Translations under genes and position numbers: made by a program
In this document: one piece after another, positions 1-9,371 of the stretch
How positions within the stretch are numbered: the stretch's first letter is position 1
How the letters are laid out: each line of letters opens with the position of its first letter
Source: Sphingomonadales bacterium CG_4_10_14_3_um_filter_58_15
GTDB lineage: Bacteria; Pseudomonadota; Alphaproteobacteria; Sphingomonadales; Sphingomonadaceae
DNA: 42,335 nucleotides
NCBI GenBank assembly: GCA_002783865.1
Contig: PFJE01000030.1
Location: forward strand, 1-42,335
Direction: 5' to 3'
The notes under the pieces: model-generated
What the model was told of the DNA's origin: nothing
Seen by the model: only the letters and a program-made list of their open reading frames with translations
Databases searched by the model: none

Positions 1-272
1 TCCAGTATTTTGCCAATACCGGACAGGAGTCGGCCGGTGAGATCATCGAGACTTTGGTTTGTCCTCATCAGATCAAGATCGAAATCAGGGTGAATATCAG
101 CGATCTTCAAAACCTGATCCAGCATTTCGCGGTGTTGGGCCGTGACACAGGTCAATGTTTCCAGACTGGCACGCGCTGACAGGGCCTGAACCACCGGAAA
201 AAGCTTGATCGCTTCCGGTCTGGTGCCAAAAATTGTCAGTATTTTCGGTTTTGTTGGCATCTGTTTGGTCAT
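1..272 (-). CDS. wecB: UDP-N-acetylglucosamine 2-epimerase (non-hydrolysing), N-terminal part
   Basis: Read on the minus strand, this frame starts [23 protein letters not shown] and runs off the window edge after about 90 residues. The FGTRPEAIK segment followed by a PVVQAL helix and a [12 protein letters not shown] stretch is typical of the WecB/MnaA family, which interconverts UDP-GlcNAc and UDP-ManNAc in the cytoplasm for surface polysaccharide synthesis. The ATG at 272 is chosen; a second in-frame ATG at 260 is possible. It fits the nucleotide-sugar genes that follow, although a small membrane gene on the other strand separates it from them. Only the N-terminal Rossmann half is visible, so intactness cannot be judged. 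Confidence 0.88.
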   Translation of the reverse strand, partial: MTKQMPTKPKILTIFGTRPEAIKLFPVVQALSARASLETLTCVTAQHREMLDQVLKIADIHPDFDLDLMRTNQSLDDLTGRLLSGIGKIL

Positions 273-367
273 TCCGGCTGCTTAACCACTTTTGGCTAAA
301 ATTTTGATAATCATATCTCCTGCAAAAAGCATTGACCCGTGTGTCCGGCTAGCCCAATCGGATTTTC

Positions 368-742
368 ATGGATTGGTTTGAAATCAAAAACTGGCTCGAA
401 ACGGCAACCGGTCTGGATCGGGACTCGCTGCACATTTACGCGGGTGTCGGGGTGCAACTGTTTGTTGCACTTTTTTTTCGTCGTTCGCTAGCCAGCCCCG
501 TGCCGTGGTTTTTTGTCGTGGCAGCAGCATTAATCAACGAATATTATGATTATTCATTGGTGCGGGAACCGTTACACGGTGAACAGAGGTATTTTGAAGG
601 CTCCGTCACAGATATATGGAATACCTTGCTGTTACCCTCATTATTGCTGGTGATTGCCCGATTTTGGCCGCGATGGCTAACTGGCAAACCCGTTCAGAAT
701 CGCGGACCAGAAGAATTGGAAGCCACAGTGCCGCCAATCTAG
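368..742 (+). CDS. small integral membrane protein, function unknown
   Basis: A 124-residue protein with hydrophobic segments at about residues 25-36, 45-55 and 87-101, the last followed by a basic WPRW stretch, so two or three membrane helices are likely. The middle carries an acidic, Tyr-rich stretch (NEYYDY). I do not recognise the family. It is transcribed away from the wecB-like gene, with 95 bp between the starts. The last codons are unusual: the TAG stop lies inside the left terminal repeat of the inverted-repeat element that follows, so the original C-terminus may have been cut or replaced by that insertion. Confidence 0.7.
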   Translation: MDWFEIKNWLETATGLDRDSLHIYAGVGVQLFVALFFRRSLASPVPWFFVVAAALINEYYDYSLVREPLHGEQRYFEGSVTDIWNTLLLPSLLLVIARFWPRWLTGKPVQNRGPEELEATVPPI

Positions 743-1010
743 ACCCTGTTTCAGTGAAGTGGAAACGTCGTCATCGCGTCGGGAAGCCCGCTGGCAAGGA
801 GTGGCGTGCAGCGCGGGCTGGTTGCCCATGCAAGCGCCGCGACGCCGCCAGCGGGCTTCCCGACGCGACCCCGCGGGGGCGGGCCGAGTTTGGCCCAGCG
901 CAGCGTTGCTCGTCGGTCACAATGCTTTGGCATTGCTCCCTCCTCGCGCCTCGCGCTGAACCAAACTCGGCTCCGTGCCGATGCTTCCACTTCACTGAAA
1001 CAGGGTCTAG
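739..1010. mobile_element. 272-bp element with 26-bp perfect terminal inverted repeats (MITE-like)
   Basis: The stretch begins at 739 with CTAGACCCTGTTTCAG and ends at 1010 with its exact reverse complement; the perfect arms are 739-764 and 985-1010. Inside are further inverted pairs: a 20-nt perfect pair at 776-795 and 847-866, and a near-perfect 18-nt pair at 883-900 and 954-971. There is no convincing open frame and no transposase. The outer CTAG at both ends may be part of the repeat or a duplicated target. Its non-coding, nested palindromic structure resembles a miniature inverted-repeat element or a large folded bidirectional terminator. It lies between two convergent genes and provides the TAG stop of each. 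Confidence 0.7.
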
Positions 1011-2074
1011 CCTTCTTCCTCAAGTTTCTGCGCTATTTTCTTTACGTTTTGCGATTGTCCACGAGGTAAGATCATGACTTTGTTTTCATTGGAGACAATG
1101 ATGAGATCGTCCACGCCAAATACGGTTATTTCCAAATCGTGACTGTGGATCAGATTGCTGGTTGAGCCGATCGTCAGAGCCTGGCCGATTATTACATTGG
1201 ACTGGTCGTCCTTGTTAGATATATCGAACAGGGCATCCCAGCTGCCGACATCCGACCATCCAGGGTTCACTGGAGTGACCGCGACCGTTTCTGCTCTTTC
1301 CATGATCGCATAGTCAATTGAGTCAGAAGGCGCCGATGCGAATGCCTCGGATTCAGGATAGCAGCGTTCATCTTCCATCTGTTTGCCAGCCATGGCCGAC
1401 TGACAGGCGAGAAGAATCTCGGGAGCGTATTTCTCCACTGCAGCCAAATAAATATCCGCACGAAACAGGAATATTCCGGCATTCCAATGATAGCCGCCAT
1501 CAGCCAGCATTTTTTCGGCGTTTTGCTTGGTTGGTTTCTCCACAAATCGCGTGACAGAAAAACTTTTGGTGGTGCCAGCAATCGCTTCGCCCTGTTGGAT
1601 ATATCCATATCCTGTTTCCGGTCCGGTGGGTTCGATCCCGAATGTTACCAACCAGCCGGATTGTGCGATCGCCATCGAAGTCACGACGGCGCTTTGAAAC
1701 TCCGGGAGGTTTTTGATCATATGATCACTTGGCATTACGAGCAGCAAATCGGACGGGCTTTCTGCAGCAAGCGCGGCAAGGGCAATCGCCGGAGCGGTAT
1801 TGCGAGGGCAGGGCTCCAGAATGATTGTGCTCGGTGTCGCTCCCACTTCCATCATTTGATCCTGCATGGTTTCAATATGTCCAGAAGAGCCAACGATGAG
1901 CGGCTTGCGATATATACTTTCGTCTGCACAGCGCTGGAGCGTCAACTGGAACATGCTCAAGGGGCCAAAGAGGTCGAGGAATTGCTTTGGTTTTTCAGGT
2001 GTGGACAGCGGCCATAACCGCGTTCCCGAACCACCGGACAGGATGACGGGAGTGACTTGCGTAGTTTGCGCCAT
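1007..2074 (-). CDS. manC: mannose-1-phosphate guanylyltransferase
   Basis: A 355-residue nucleotidyltransferase that makes GDP-mannose from mannose-1-phosphate and GTP. The N-terminal signature GGSGTRLWPLS with KPKQFLDL is the GMP active-site loop, and FVEKP and WNAGIFLF further on are conserved sugar-binding motifs. The ManA-type isomerase domain seen in bifunctional AlgA-like enzymes is absent, and a separate isomerase gene lies just upstream. I chose ATG at 2074 over TTG at 2080 because an AAGG stretch lies 8 nt before it, overlapping the stop codon of manA. The C-terminus ends inside the terminal repeat of the 739-1010 element, so it may be slightly altered; EEEG is the last residue group. 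Confidence 0.92.
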   Translation of the reverse strand: MAQTTQVTPVILSGGSGTRLWPLSTPEKPKQFLDLFGPLSMFQLTLQRCADESIYRKPLIVGSSGHIETMQDQMMEVGATPSTIILEPCPRNTAPAIALAALAAESPSDLLLVMPSDHMIKNLPEFQSAVVTSMAIAQSGWLVTFGIEPTGPETGYGYIQQGEAIAGTTKSFSVTRFVEKPTKQNAEKMLADGGYHWNAGIFLFRADIYLAAVEKYAPEILLACQSAMAGKQMEDERCYPESEAFASAPSDSIDYAIMERAETVAVTPVNPGWSDVGSWDALFDISNKDDQSNVIIGQALTIGSTSNLIHSHDLEITVFGVDDLIIVSNENKVMILPRGQSQNVKKIAQKLEEEG

Positions 2075-2084
2075 GGTCAATACC

Positions 2085-2888
2085 TTATGTCATCGCACAA
2101 GCGATGAGCGATCTACCATTTTTAGAAAGATCAATATCGGAAAACCGGGGACAAATTCCACATTCCCCCGCCTTGATTAATTTGCCGCGGACCGTGACCT
2201 CGCCTTCCAGAGGGACGATTTGCCATTCCTTGCTCATCGTATGCGACAGAATCTCGTCGTCGGTGCCGATAATCTGGAAAAGGCCAAATGGCGAACCGAC
2301 CGAAAGATTGGCCGATTCATTAGCCGGGACTTCAATCCGGTATTTCATATCATAAGGTTTTAATTTTGCTGCCGCGATTGCTTCGTCAAGATGGAGTTCG
2401 CGAGGCCGTCCATAATCGTAAAGGCGATAGGTTATATCTACGTTCCGCTGAACCTCAACGAGCGAAATGCCAGGACCGATGGCGTGAATCGTGCCCGCAG
2501 GCACATGAAAGAAGTCACCCTTGTTGACGGGTTTCCAATCGATGAGTTGTTCAATTTCTCCAACAATGGCGGCAGTTTTTAGTTTCGTGGGGCTGACCGT
2601 CTTTTTCAGACCGAGACCCAATACGGCATCCGGTTTGGCATCGAGGATAAACCATGATTCTTCCTTGCCATGAGGAAATCCTGCCCTGCGTGCCTGCCTG
2701 TCGTTGGGATGTACCTGAATGGAAAGCTTTTCACTGGTAAAAAGATATTTGACCATGAGTTGCGGGCTTATGCCCTTGGGCGGCTCAAACCAGATTTCCC
2801 CAATTTTTTTTCCGCCTTCGCCGTCAAAAATGGCAGGCAAGGCATCCTGCCCCCAAGGCTTTTCGACGAATTTCCGCTTTAACTTCAT
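2085..2888 (-). CDS. manA: class I mannose-6-phosphate isomerase
   Basis: A 267-residue cupin-type zinc enzyme that converts fructose-6-phosphate to mannose-6-phosphate. Visible family features are the N-terminal EKPWG, the metal-site motif SIQVHPND, the GKEESW segment and HVPAGTIHAIG. It is shorter than enterobacterial ManA (about 390 residues) but matches the compact form found in many alphaproteobacteria. It sits between ugd (16 nt upstream) and manC (10 nt downstream), so the three genes probably form one transcript. The step to mannose-1-phosphate needs a phosphomannomutase, which is not in this window. Confidence 0.9.
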   Translation of the reverse strand: MKLKRKFVEKPWGQDALPAIFDGEGGKKIGEIWFEPPKGISPQLMVKYLFTSEKLSIQVHPNDRQARRAGFPHGKEESWFILDAKPDAVLGLGLKKTVSPTKLKTAAIVGEIEQLIDWKPVNKGDFFHVPAGTIHAIGPGISLVEVQRNVDITYRLYDYGRPRELHLDEAIAAAKLKPYDMKYRIEVPANESANLSVGSPFGLFQIIGTDDEILSHTMSKEWQIVPLEGEVTVRGKLIKAGECGICPRFSDIDLSKNGRSLIACAMT

Positions 2889-2904
2889 GATCTGAAATGG
2901 ACGC

Positions 2905-4212
2905 TCACTGATTTCTGCCGACGCTCGTATATATCAGGCCGGTTTGCGCAACTTCTGACGGATTGTAAATGTTTCTCAAATCGACCAGCACGTTGCCCTT
3001 CATAACCAGCGCAAGCTTCTTCAAATCCAGAGCGCGGAACGCATCCCATTCGGTCACAATCACGACCGCATCTGAATCCTTTGCAGCATTGTAGCTGTTA
3101 TCAGCCATCTCCACTGTTGGCATGATTTCTTTGGCCAATTGCATGCCTTCGGGATCATAGGCAGTCACCACCGCTCCTGCGTCGGTCAAGGTTTGCGCGA
3201 TTGCGATAGAGGGCGCGTCTCTCATGTCATCGGTGTTCGGTTTGAACGTAAGGCCGAGCAAAGCCACTTTTTTGCCCCGAACATCTCCACCGAGAGCATG
3301 GATGACCTTGCGGCCCATGGCGCGTTTGCGCTGCTCATTCACCTGCACCACGGCTTCGACAATACGAACCGGGCTATCATTGTCCTGCGCCGTTTTCATC
3401 AACGCCAGCGTATCCTTGGGAAAACAGCTGCCGCCATATCCCGGGCCGGCGTGGAGGAATTTTGCTCCGATCCGGTTATCCAGACCAATCCCGCGAGAGA
3501 CTTCCTGAACGTCCGCGCCAACTTTTTCGCACAGATCCGCCATCTCGTTGATGAACGTAATCTTTGTCGCGAGAAAAGCATTTGCGGCATATTTGGTCAG
3601 TTCCGCTGTGCGTCGGCCGGTGAACAATATGGGTGATTCATTGAGGAACAGCGGGCGATAGATTTCGCTCATCACATCCTTCGCCCAGTCATCCTCTGTC
3701 CCGATGATGATTCGATCAGGACGCTTGAAGTCTCGAATGGCGGCGCCTTCGCGCAGAAATTCCGGATTGGAAACGACGGAGAACCGTTCTCGCGGCTGTT
3801 TTTTTCCAAGTATCATCTCGACTTCGTCGCCGGTTCCAACGGGAACAGTGGACTTGGTTATGACTACGGTCGGTTTGGAAATCGAATCGGCAATTTCCTC
3901 GCTTGCCGCGTACACATAGCTCAGATCCGCATGGCCATCGCCGCGGCGCGATGGGGTGCCAACCGCGATGAAAATCGCATCACAATCCTTTACGGAAGCA
4001 GCCAGATCGGTCGAGAAAGACAGGCGCTCCGCATCAACATTGCGCTTGACCAAATCGGCGAGTCCCGGTTCGTAAATCGGCATGATATTATCGTTCAGGT
4101 TCGATATTTTTGTCTCGTCTTTGTCGACGCATACCACATCGTGACCAAAATCAGCGAAACAGGCACCAGAAACCAAGCCAACATAGCCCGAACCTATCAT
4201 TGCAAGTTTCAT
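2905..4212 (-). CDS. ugd: UDP-glucose 6-dehydrogenase
   Basis: A 435-residue enzyme oxidising UDP-glucose to UDP-glucuronate with two NAD+. The Rossmann motif GSGYVGLVSGACFA lies at residues 8-21, and the catalytic cysteine is in GYGGSCFPKDT near residue 260. The C-terminal UDP-binding domain contains GLTFKPNTDDMRDAPS. The ATG at 4212 has a GAGGG stretch six nt upstream. It is the first gene of the ugd-manA-manC run and is divergent from the membrane dehydratase at 4511, with about 300 bp between. UDP-glucuronate is a building block of acidic exopolysaccharides, in keeping with the neighbours. Confidence 0.95.
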   Translation of the reverse strand: MKLAMIGSGYVGLVSGACFADFGHDVVCVDKDETKISNLNDNIMPIYEPGLADLVKRNVDAERLSFSTDLAASVKDCDAIFIAVGTPSRRGDGHADLSYVYAASEEIADSISKPTVVITKSTVPVGTGDEVEMILGKKQPRERFSVVSNPEFLREGAAIRDFKRPDRIIIGTEDDWAKDVMSEIYRPLFLNESPILFTGRRTAELTKYAANAFLATKITFINEMADLCEKVGADVQEVSRGIGLDNRIGAKFLHAGPGYGGSCFPKDTLALMKTAQDNDSPVRIVEAVVQVNEQRKRAMGRKVIHALGGDVRGKKVALLGLTFKPNTDDMRDAPSIAIAQTLTDAGAVVTAYDPEGMQLAKEIMPTVEMADNSYNAAKDSDAVVIVTEWDAFRALDLKKLALVMKGNVLVDLRNIYNPSEVAQTGLIYTSVGRNQ

Positions 4213-4510
4213 TCAATTCCCTCAAATATTTGACAGCTTAATATGTAGAATTTCCGAGCTTGTGGCCGTTTCACTTTCATAGGTCAAGTTTGCGATCAAC
4301 TGGGTCCGGCCCATCTATCTCGTGCAATGAATCTTGCATCTTTATCTACCGTGGACAATCCAAGCCGCCCATTTCGGCTTGCATCTGGTTAGTTAAGCAA
4401 TAAGATATGTTTCATAACTATATTTAAATTAGTTGGCTAAACCGGCACGGTTCGGTAAATGCCTCGTTCGGCGTCGCAGCTTTGAGAATCTAAAGCCATT
4501 TGAGAGCAAA

Positions 4511-6433
4511 ATGATTAATAATATTACCGCCGTCGCCACATCATTGTTGGAACGAATTGCAGAGTTATCCCGCTGGCAAAAAAGGGCGGTAGTTTTAACG
4601 CTCGACATTTTGCTGTGCGTGCAGTCGATCTGGATTGCTTATTCGCTTCGGATTGGCGTTTGGGTTCTCTGGGATATAGCTGTTCAAAAAATCGTCTTGG
4701 CTTGCGTCTTGTTGATGCTCCCGGTTTTTGTTCTGAACGGCGTTTATAACTCAATTTTCCGTTATGCCGGTACCGGCATGATGAAAATATTGGTCCGTGC
4801 TTTTGCCATATATTCGGCAGTAATCGGGTTTACGTTCGTCATCGTGGGGATCGACGGGGTTCCCCGCACCATCGGCGTTTTGCAGCCGGTCGTGTTTTTC
4901 GTTCTGGTTGGTTTTTCGCGAGTAACCGCACGATATTTGATGGTCGATATCCTCGGCAGAAAACAGTTCGTGGGCGAGGTGAAAAATGTTCTGATCTATG
5001 GCGCGGGCATTACGGGACAACAACTCGCCGCGTCCATGCGGTCGGAGCCTGCCATGCGATTGTGCGGATATGTTGATGATGACCGCCGATTGAATGGTCA
5101 ACGGCTGGACGGATATAAAGTGTTCTGGAGCGGTGATCTGCGGGCTTTGATCGAAAAACGGCAAATAACCGACATCCTATTAGCCTTGCCGCGGATAAAC
5201 CGGAGAAAACGCCGCGCAATCGTGGAACGAGTCCGCGAATTCAAAGTGCACGTGCAGACATTGCCGAATATGCAGGAGATCATCTCGGGAAAAATCTCAT
5301 TCAGCGATATTCGCGAGCTCGAAATTGAGGATTTGCTCGGCCGAGAGCCAGTTTTGCCAAATGAACTGCTGTTCGGGAGGACGATCGTCGGCAAGACGGT
5401 GTTGGTGACCGGTGCCGGCGGATCAATCGGTGGAGAGCTTTGCCGTCAGATTGCAAGGTCAGGAGCACGTCGCCTGATCATGCTCGATCTTTCCGAATTC
5501 GCTCTTTATGAAATTGAAAAAGAGCTGCACAAGCTGGTCGCCAGTCAAGCTGCGACGAAGCTAGAGTTGATTCCGGTTTTGGGTTCGGTCCTTGATGCAG
5601 ACCGGCTGGATGAAATATTTGCGAAGTGGAGCCCGAACACGGTTTTTCATGCTGCTGCTTACAAGCATGTACCGCTTGTGGAGGCCAATCCGATCGAGGG
5701 CATCCGCAACAATATATTGGGAACGCAAACGCTCGCTGCTGCAGCCAAAGCGGCACAGGCCAATGATTTCATACTGATCAGCACCGACAAGGCGGTTCGT
5801 CCGACAAATGTAATGGGTGCGACAAAGCGGGCCGCCGAGCAAGTAATCCAAAATTTCGCCGGCACGGCCGGTGAAACGAAATTTTCGATGGTGCGATTTG
5901 GCAACGTGCTCGGCTCGAGTGGTTCTGTGGTCCCGCTTTTCCGCAAGCAAATCGAGCAAGGTGGTCCGATAACCCTGACAGATCGCAAAGTTACGCGATA
6001 TTTCATGACTATTCCTGAGGCGGCTCAACTGGTCATTCAGGCCGCTGGCATGGCCAAGGGTGGCGAGGTATTCGTGCTGGATATGGGCAAGCCCGTGAAA
6101 ATCATGGACTTGGCCGAGACTTTGGTGCGGCTGTCCGGACTGACAGTGCGCAATGACGCCAATCCTGATGGCGACATTGAAATCGCTGAAGTTGGACTGC
6201 GCCCTGGTGAAAAACTCTATGAAGAATTGATCATCGGCAATGACCCGCAAGCTACGCTGCATCCCCGCATCATGAAGGCGCACGAATCCTGCCTTTCGTC
6301 AGAGGCATTGAACAGCCTGATCGTGAGCCTGATGAATTGCCGCGATCCGCACCTTGCCGTCAAAATGCTCAAGTCGCTGGTTCCGGAATTTGATCATGGC
6401 CGAGATAATGGGGAGTTGGAAAAAGCGTCCTGA
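4511..6433 (+). CDS. membrane-bound nucleoside-diphosphate-sugar dehydratase/epimerase (CapD/PglF/WbpM type)
   Basis: A 640-residue protein with four predicted membrane helices in the first 150 residues, a CoA-binding-like Rossmann domain (NVLIYGAGITGQQLA), and a C-terminal SDR domain. That domain carries GAGGSIGGELCRQI near residue 300 and STDKAVRPTNVMGATKR near residue 425. This is the layout of UDP-GlcNAc 4,6-dehydratases that start synthesis of diamino or deoxy sugars for capsule, O-antigen or glycoprotein. The ATG at 4511 is preferred over an upstream TTG at 4433 because GAGAG lies just before it and family homology begins there. The exact sugar product cannot be read from sequence. Confidence 0.9.
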   Translation: MINNITAVATSLLERIAELSRWQKRAVVLTLDILLCVQSIWIAYSLRIGVWVLWDIAVQKIVLACVLLMLPVFVLNGVYNSIFRYAGTGMMKILVRAFAIYSAVIGFTFVIVGIDGVPRTIGVLQPVVFFVLVGFSRVTARYLMVDILGRKQFVGEVKNVLIYGAGITGQQLAASMRSEPAMRLCGYVDDDRRLNGQRLDGYKVFWSGDLRALIEKRQITDILLALPRINRRKRRAIVERVREFKVHVQTLPNMQEIISGKISFSDIRELEIEDLLGREPVLPNELLFGRTIVGKTVLVTGAGGSIGGELCRQIARSGARRLIMLDLSEFALYEIEKELHKLVASQAATKLELIPVLGSVLDADRLDEIFAKWSPNTVFHAAAYKHVPLVEANPIEGIRNNILGTQTLAAAAKAAQANDFILISTDKAVRPTNVMGATKRAAEQVIQNFAGTAGETKFSMVRFGNVLGSSGSVVPLFRKQIEQGGPITLTDRKVTRYFMTIPEAAQLVIQAAGMAKGGEVFVLDMGKPVKIMDLAETLVRLSGLTVRNDANPDGDIEIAEVGLRPGEKLYEELIIGNDPQATLHPRIMKAHESCLSSEALNSLIVSLMNCRDPHLAVKMLKSLVPEFDHGRDNGELEKAS

Positions 6434-6480
6434 ACCCAGCATCTGCAGGCTACCCACGGGTTTATTTCCCGATTGAGATT

Positions 6481-7338
6481 TTATAGTTTTAGCGGGCCAA
6501 ACGGTACAATTTTGTTTTCGGCGTGATGTCCGATTTCCGACCGCCCCAAATAAGCGATGGCGTTGCTCTCGCACCAGTGCTGTGTGATTACCTCCGGACT
6601 TTCGCCGAACGGCCTGTCGTTTTCCGGAACATCCCCTACGGCACCAAGTTTTATGCCCGCGAGCCCTTGCGCCGCAAAATTACTACACAGATGAAACATG
6701 GCCCGATCAAAGGCGTAGAGATATTCGGATATCTCTTCGAGGATGAGAATATGGCCCCGCAGATCGGGTATCAGCCTTGTGCCCGTCATCATGGCGAGGG
6801 TCATCAAATTGAAAGCGGCGTATTTCTCTCCGTTGATCAGCCCGGGTTCCAGCGCATCTGCTTGCTTGTGGACAAACCAATCCAATGCTCTTCGAACAGC
6901 ATGCTGTCCGTTTGGTCGGCCGATATCGGATGGCATGGGCCCGTGCACAACCTCGCCGATGCCCGCGCGATAGAGCGCGCCGAGCAGGTTTCCGGCATCG
7001 CTATAGCCTAAGTATATCTTGCCCTTCGCTATATCGTCCAGCTGTGCGACGGCCGTTTCTGCCATGCGAGCAGCACCATAGCCGCCGCGGGCAAACCAAA
7101 TGGCGTCAATGCTCGGGTCGTTGGCCAGCGCGACGAAACTGTCGATTCGTTGCTTGTCGCTGCCTGCGAAATGGCCCTTCACAAAGAAACATTGCTCTTC
7201 GAAAACCAATTCGGCCTGCGGATGGGTGTCGGCCGCCAGGGCGATGACGCGATCGGCAGCCTCCCGCGCGAATGGGGTGGAAGGCGCACAAATGCCGATG
7301 CGGACGGGTGAGGAGATGGAATTTGTTCCTTGCGCCAT
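6481..7338 (-). CDS. ldcA: LD-carboxypeptidase (peptidase family S66)
   Basis: A 285-residue cytoplasmic serine peptidase that removes the terminal D-alanine from muropeptide tetrapeptides during peptidoglycan recycling. Family features are WFARGGYGAAR, the nucleophile region YLGYSDAGNLL, the EEISE segment carrying the catalytic Glu, and the C-terminal GHHAENKIVPFG with the catalytic His. ATG at 7338 gives the usual start a few residues before the first beta strand (VRIGICAPSTPF); a TTG at 7386 would overlap the divergent neighbour. Its start is only 34 bp from that of the Mur ligase, so the two share a promoter region and a pathway. Confidence 0.9.
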   Translation of the reverse strand: MAQGTNSISSPVRIGICAPSTPFAREAADRVIALAADTHPQAELVFEEQCFFVKGHFAGSDKQRIDSFVALANDPSIDAIWFARGGYGAARMAETAVAQLDDIAKGKIYLGYSDAGNLLGALYRAGIGEVVHGPMPSDIGRPNGQHAVRRALDWFVHKQADALEPGLINGEKYAAFNLMTLAMMTGTRLIPDLRGHILILEEISEYLYAFDRAMFHLCSNFAAQGLAGIKLGAVGDVPENDRPFGESPEVITQHWCESNAIAYLGRSEIGHHAENKIVPFGPLKL

Positions 7339-7372
7339 TGCCAAACAGATAGAGAAGCAATAGCGCGAAAAA

Positions 7373-8791
7373 ATGAATGAAGACAAATCCTATTATTTTT
7401 GCGGGATCGGTGGTTCCGGAATGTTGCCTCTTGCGATGATTGTCCAGGCGGCTGGTGCGCGGGTCGCAGGGTCAGATCGAGCGCTGGATCAAGGCAGATT
7501 GGCAGACAAGTTTCAATGGCTGCAGGATCGCGGTATCCAGCTGTTTCAACAGGATGGGAGCGGTTTGACCGATAGCGGCCAGATATTGATCGCTTCCGCG
7601 GCGATTGAAGATACGGTGCCGGACGTTGCCAGGGCGATCGCTCTAGGCTGTAGCCGCATGACCCGCGCTGAACTGCTGGCAGAGCATTTCAATGCCGTGC
7701 CGACCAGCATCGCCGTGGGAGGAACAAGCGGCAAATCAACCGTCACCGGAATGATTGGCTGGATATTGACCGAAGCGGGCCTTGACCCCACGATCATGAA
7801 CGGCGCGGTGATGAAAAACTTCGTTGATGCAGATGCGCCGTTCGCAAGTTCTCGGGTCGGATCAGGCGGGCTGATGGTGAGCGAAGTCGACGAAAGCGAT
7901 GGATCGATCGCTCTGTTTGACCCTGAGATTGCAGTCCTCAACAATGTCAGCTTGGACCACAAGAGCCTGGAAGAGTTAAGAATATTGTTCGGCGATTTTA
8001 TTGCGAAATCACGGTGCGCGATCTGGAATCATGACGATTCAGAATCACAGGCCCTTCTTGGCTCTTTTGAATTGCCCACAACGAGCAGCTTTGGCTTTAG
8101 CAAGGGTGCGGATTACCGCGCGCTGCAAGTGGAGGAGAGGGCTCTCGGCAGCGGTTTTACAATGCGGGCAGAGGGAACTGACTATCCGGTTTCATTGCAA
8201 GTGCCGGGCAGGCACAATATCGCCAACGCGCTGGCGGCGATAGCGGCATGCCGTGCGGTGGGAGTGCCGGCCGAGACCGCGATAGCGGCGATCGGTTCGT
8301 TTCAAGGCCTGGCTCGCCGCTTTGATATTATCGGAACCGCGAATGATATCACCGTGATCGACGACTTTGGCCACAACCCCGACAAGATCGCCGCCACATT
8401 GCGCACGCTAAAGGCTTTTTCCGGTCGGATCATAGCCTTTTTTCAGCCTCACGGCTTTGGACCGATAAAAAAAATGGGTTCAGAACTTGCTGCTGTATTT
8501 CTAGAAAACCTCAGTGATGAAGACCGCGTTATATTGTGTGATCCCGTCTATTTTGGCGGGACGGTCGATCGGTCTCTTGGCAGCGATTCCATTGTCGATG
8601 CGATAATCGCTGGCGGAGGCAATGCGGAACATCTGTCGGCCAGGCAGGATTGCGGTGATAGAATTGTGGAGATTGCAAGGCCGGGAGACAGGATCGTCAT
8701 CATGGGCGCGCGCGATGATACGTTGCACAGCTTTGCCCAGTCAATTCTGACAGCGATAGCCCAGGACGGTGAAATCAAGACCGAAGAATGA
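7373..8791 (+). CDS. Mur ligase family protein, MurC/Mpl-like
   Basis: A 472-residue three-domain Mur ligase. The N-terminal UDP-MurNAc-binding motif GIGGSGM is at residues 11-17, the ATP loop GTSGKST at 117-123, and the C-terminal domain has the RRFDIIG and DDFGHNPDKI motifs. Mpl joins UDP-MurNAc to recycled L-Ala-D-Glu-mDap tripeptide, while MurC adds L-Ala. Pairing with an LD-carboxypeptidase, which produces the tripeptide, and its distance from any dcw cluster favour the recycling role, but that is inference from context. It is the only gene on its strand before a long non-coding stretch. Confidence 0.85.
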   Translation: MNEDKSYYFCGIGGSGMLPLAMIVQAAGARVAGSDRALDQGRLADKFQWLQDRGIQLFQQDGSGLTDSGQILIASAAIEDTVPDVARAIALGCSRMTRAELLAEHFNAVPTSIAVGGTSGKSTVTGMIGWILTEAGLDPTIMNGAVMKNFVDADAPFASSRVGSGGLMVSEVDESDGSIALFDPEIAVLNNVSLDHKSLEELRILFGDFIAKSRCAIWNHDDSESQALLGSFELPTTSSFGFSKGADYRALQVEERALGSGFTMRAEGTDYPVSLQVPGRHNIANALAAIAACRAVGVPAETAIAAIGSFQGLARRFDIIGTANDITVIDDFGHNPDKIAATLRTLKAFSGRIIAFFQPHGFGPIKKMGSELAAVFLENLSDEDRVILCDPVYFGGTVDRSLGSDSIVDAIIAGGGNAEHLSARQDCGDRIVEIARPGDRIVIMGARDDTLHSFAQSILTAIAQDGEIKTEE

Positions 8792-9371
8792 TCTCCATGC
8801 GGAAATGGCTAGATCAGGCAGATATATAGAATGAGGCTCTTTGCAGGCAGCATGTCATCAACAGCCACTGTTAATAAATGCGGCGCTCATCAAATCGGCT
8901 TTCCAAATGACGCTTGCTATTGTATAATTTAAACATTGCCGATTCTCTTGGGGTAAAAGCTGAAAATCTGCGCTCTGTTTACTGTAAATCACCTGCGATA
9001 GCGTTATTAATTGTCAGGGTTTTGTTAACTACTATGTAGAAACAGTTAATTGATCTGGTAGCTCATTTTAAGCATGCCATAAAAATCCCATAAACACAGT
9101 GACTTAAAGCTTTGCAACCGTAACACACTGTATCATTAGCCGTATCTAACTGACTTTTGCAGATATCTTGCGCCATAAACGATGGGCAAGTGGGGCAATT
9201 CGGCTTTTGCCTGTGGTAATCAATAAGCGCCATAGTTGTCCTGGCTCGGTGCGATATTCTGGTCGATATCGCACCGACTGTTCCCGGTGGAGCAGGTAGA
9301 CATTCTATTCGCTCCACCAACGGGCAGAAGCCAAAGATACTCCTGCTTGCAAATTAATTGTGGGATGCGTC
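8792..9371. other. 580-bp stretch without a convincing gene
   Basis: The region is AT-richer than its flanks. I see no RNA gene. It ends in two successive hairpins (listed separately) just before a small exported-protein candidate. A minus-strand frame at 9063-9320 contains several cysteines but has no family resemblance and runs through the hairpins, so I do not call it. Confidence 0.5.
9246..9318. other. two adjacent hairpins in a non-coding stretch
   Basis: The first stem pairs TCGGTGCGATAT (9246-9257) with its exact complement at 9266-9277 around an 8-nt loop. The second pairs GGTGGAGC (9286-9293) with GCTCCACC (9311-9318). Neither is followed by a T-run, so a simple intrinsic terminator is unlikely. 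They lie 50-125 bp upstream of the gene at 9372 and could be a leader structure, a small RNA or a protein-binding site. Confidence 0.5.

Noticed and set aside
9063-9320. Minus-strand frame with several cysteines (CPTCPSF, CYGCKALSHC)
   Set aside because: It starts in one hairpin and overlaps the other, has no good ribosome site and matches no zinc-ribbon pattern convincingly.
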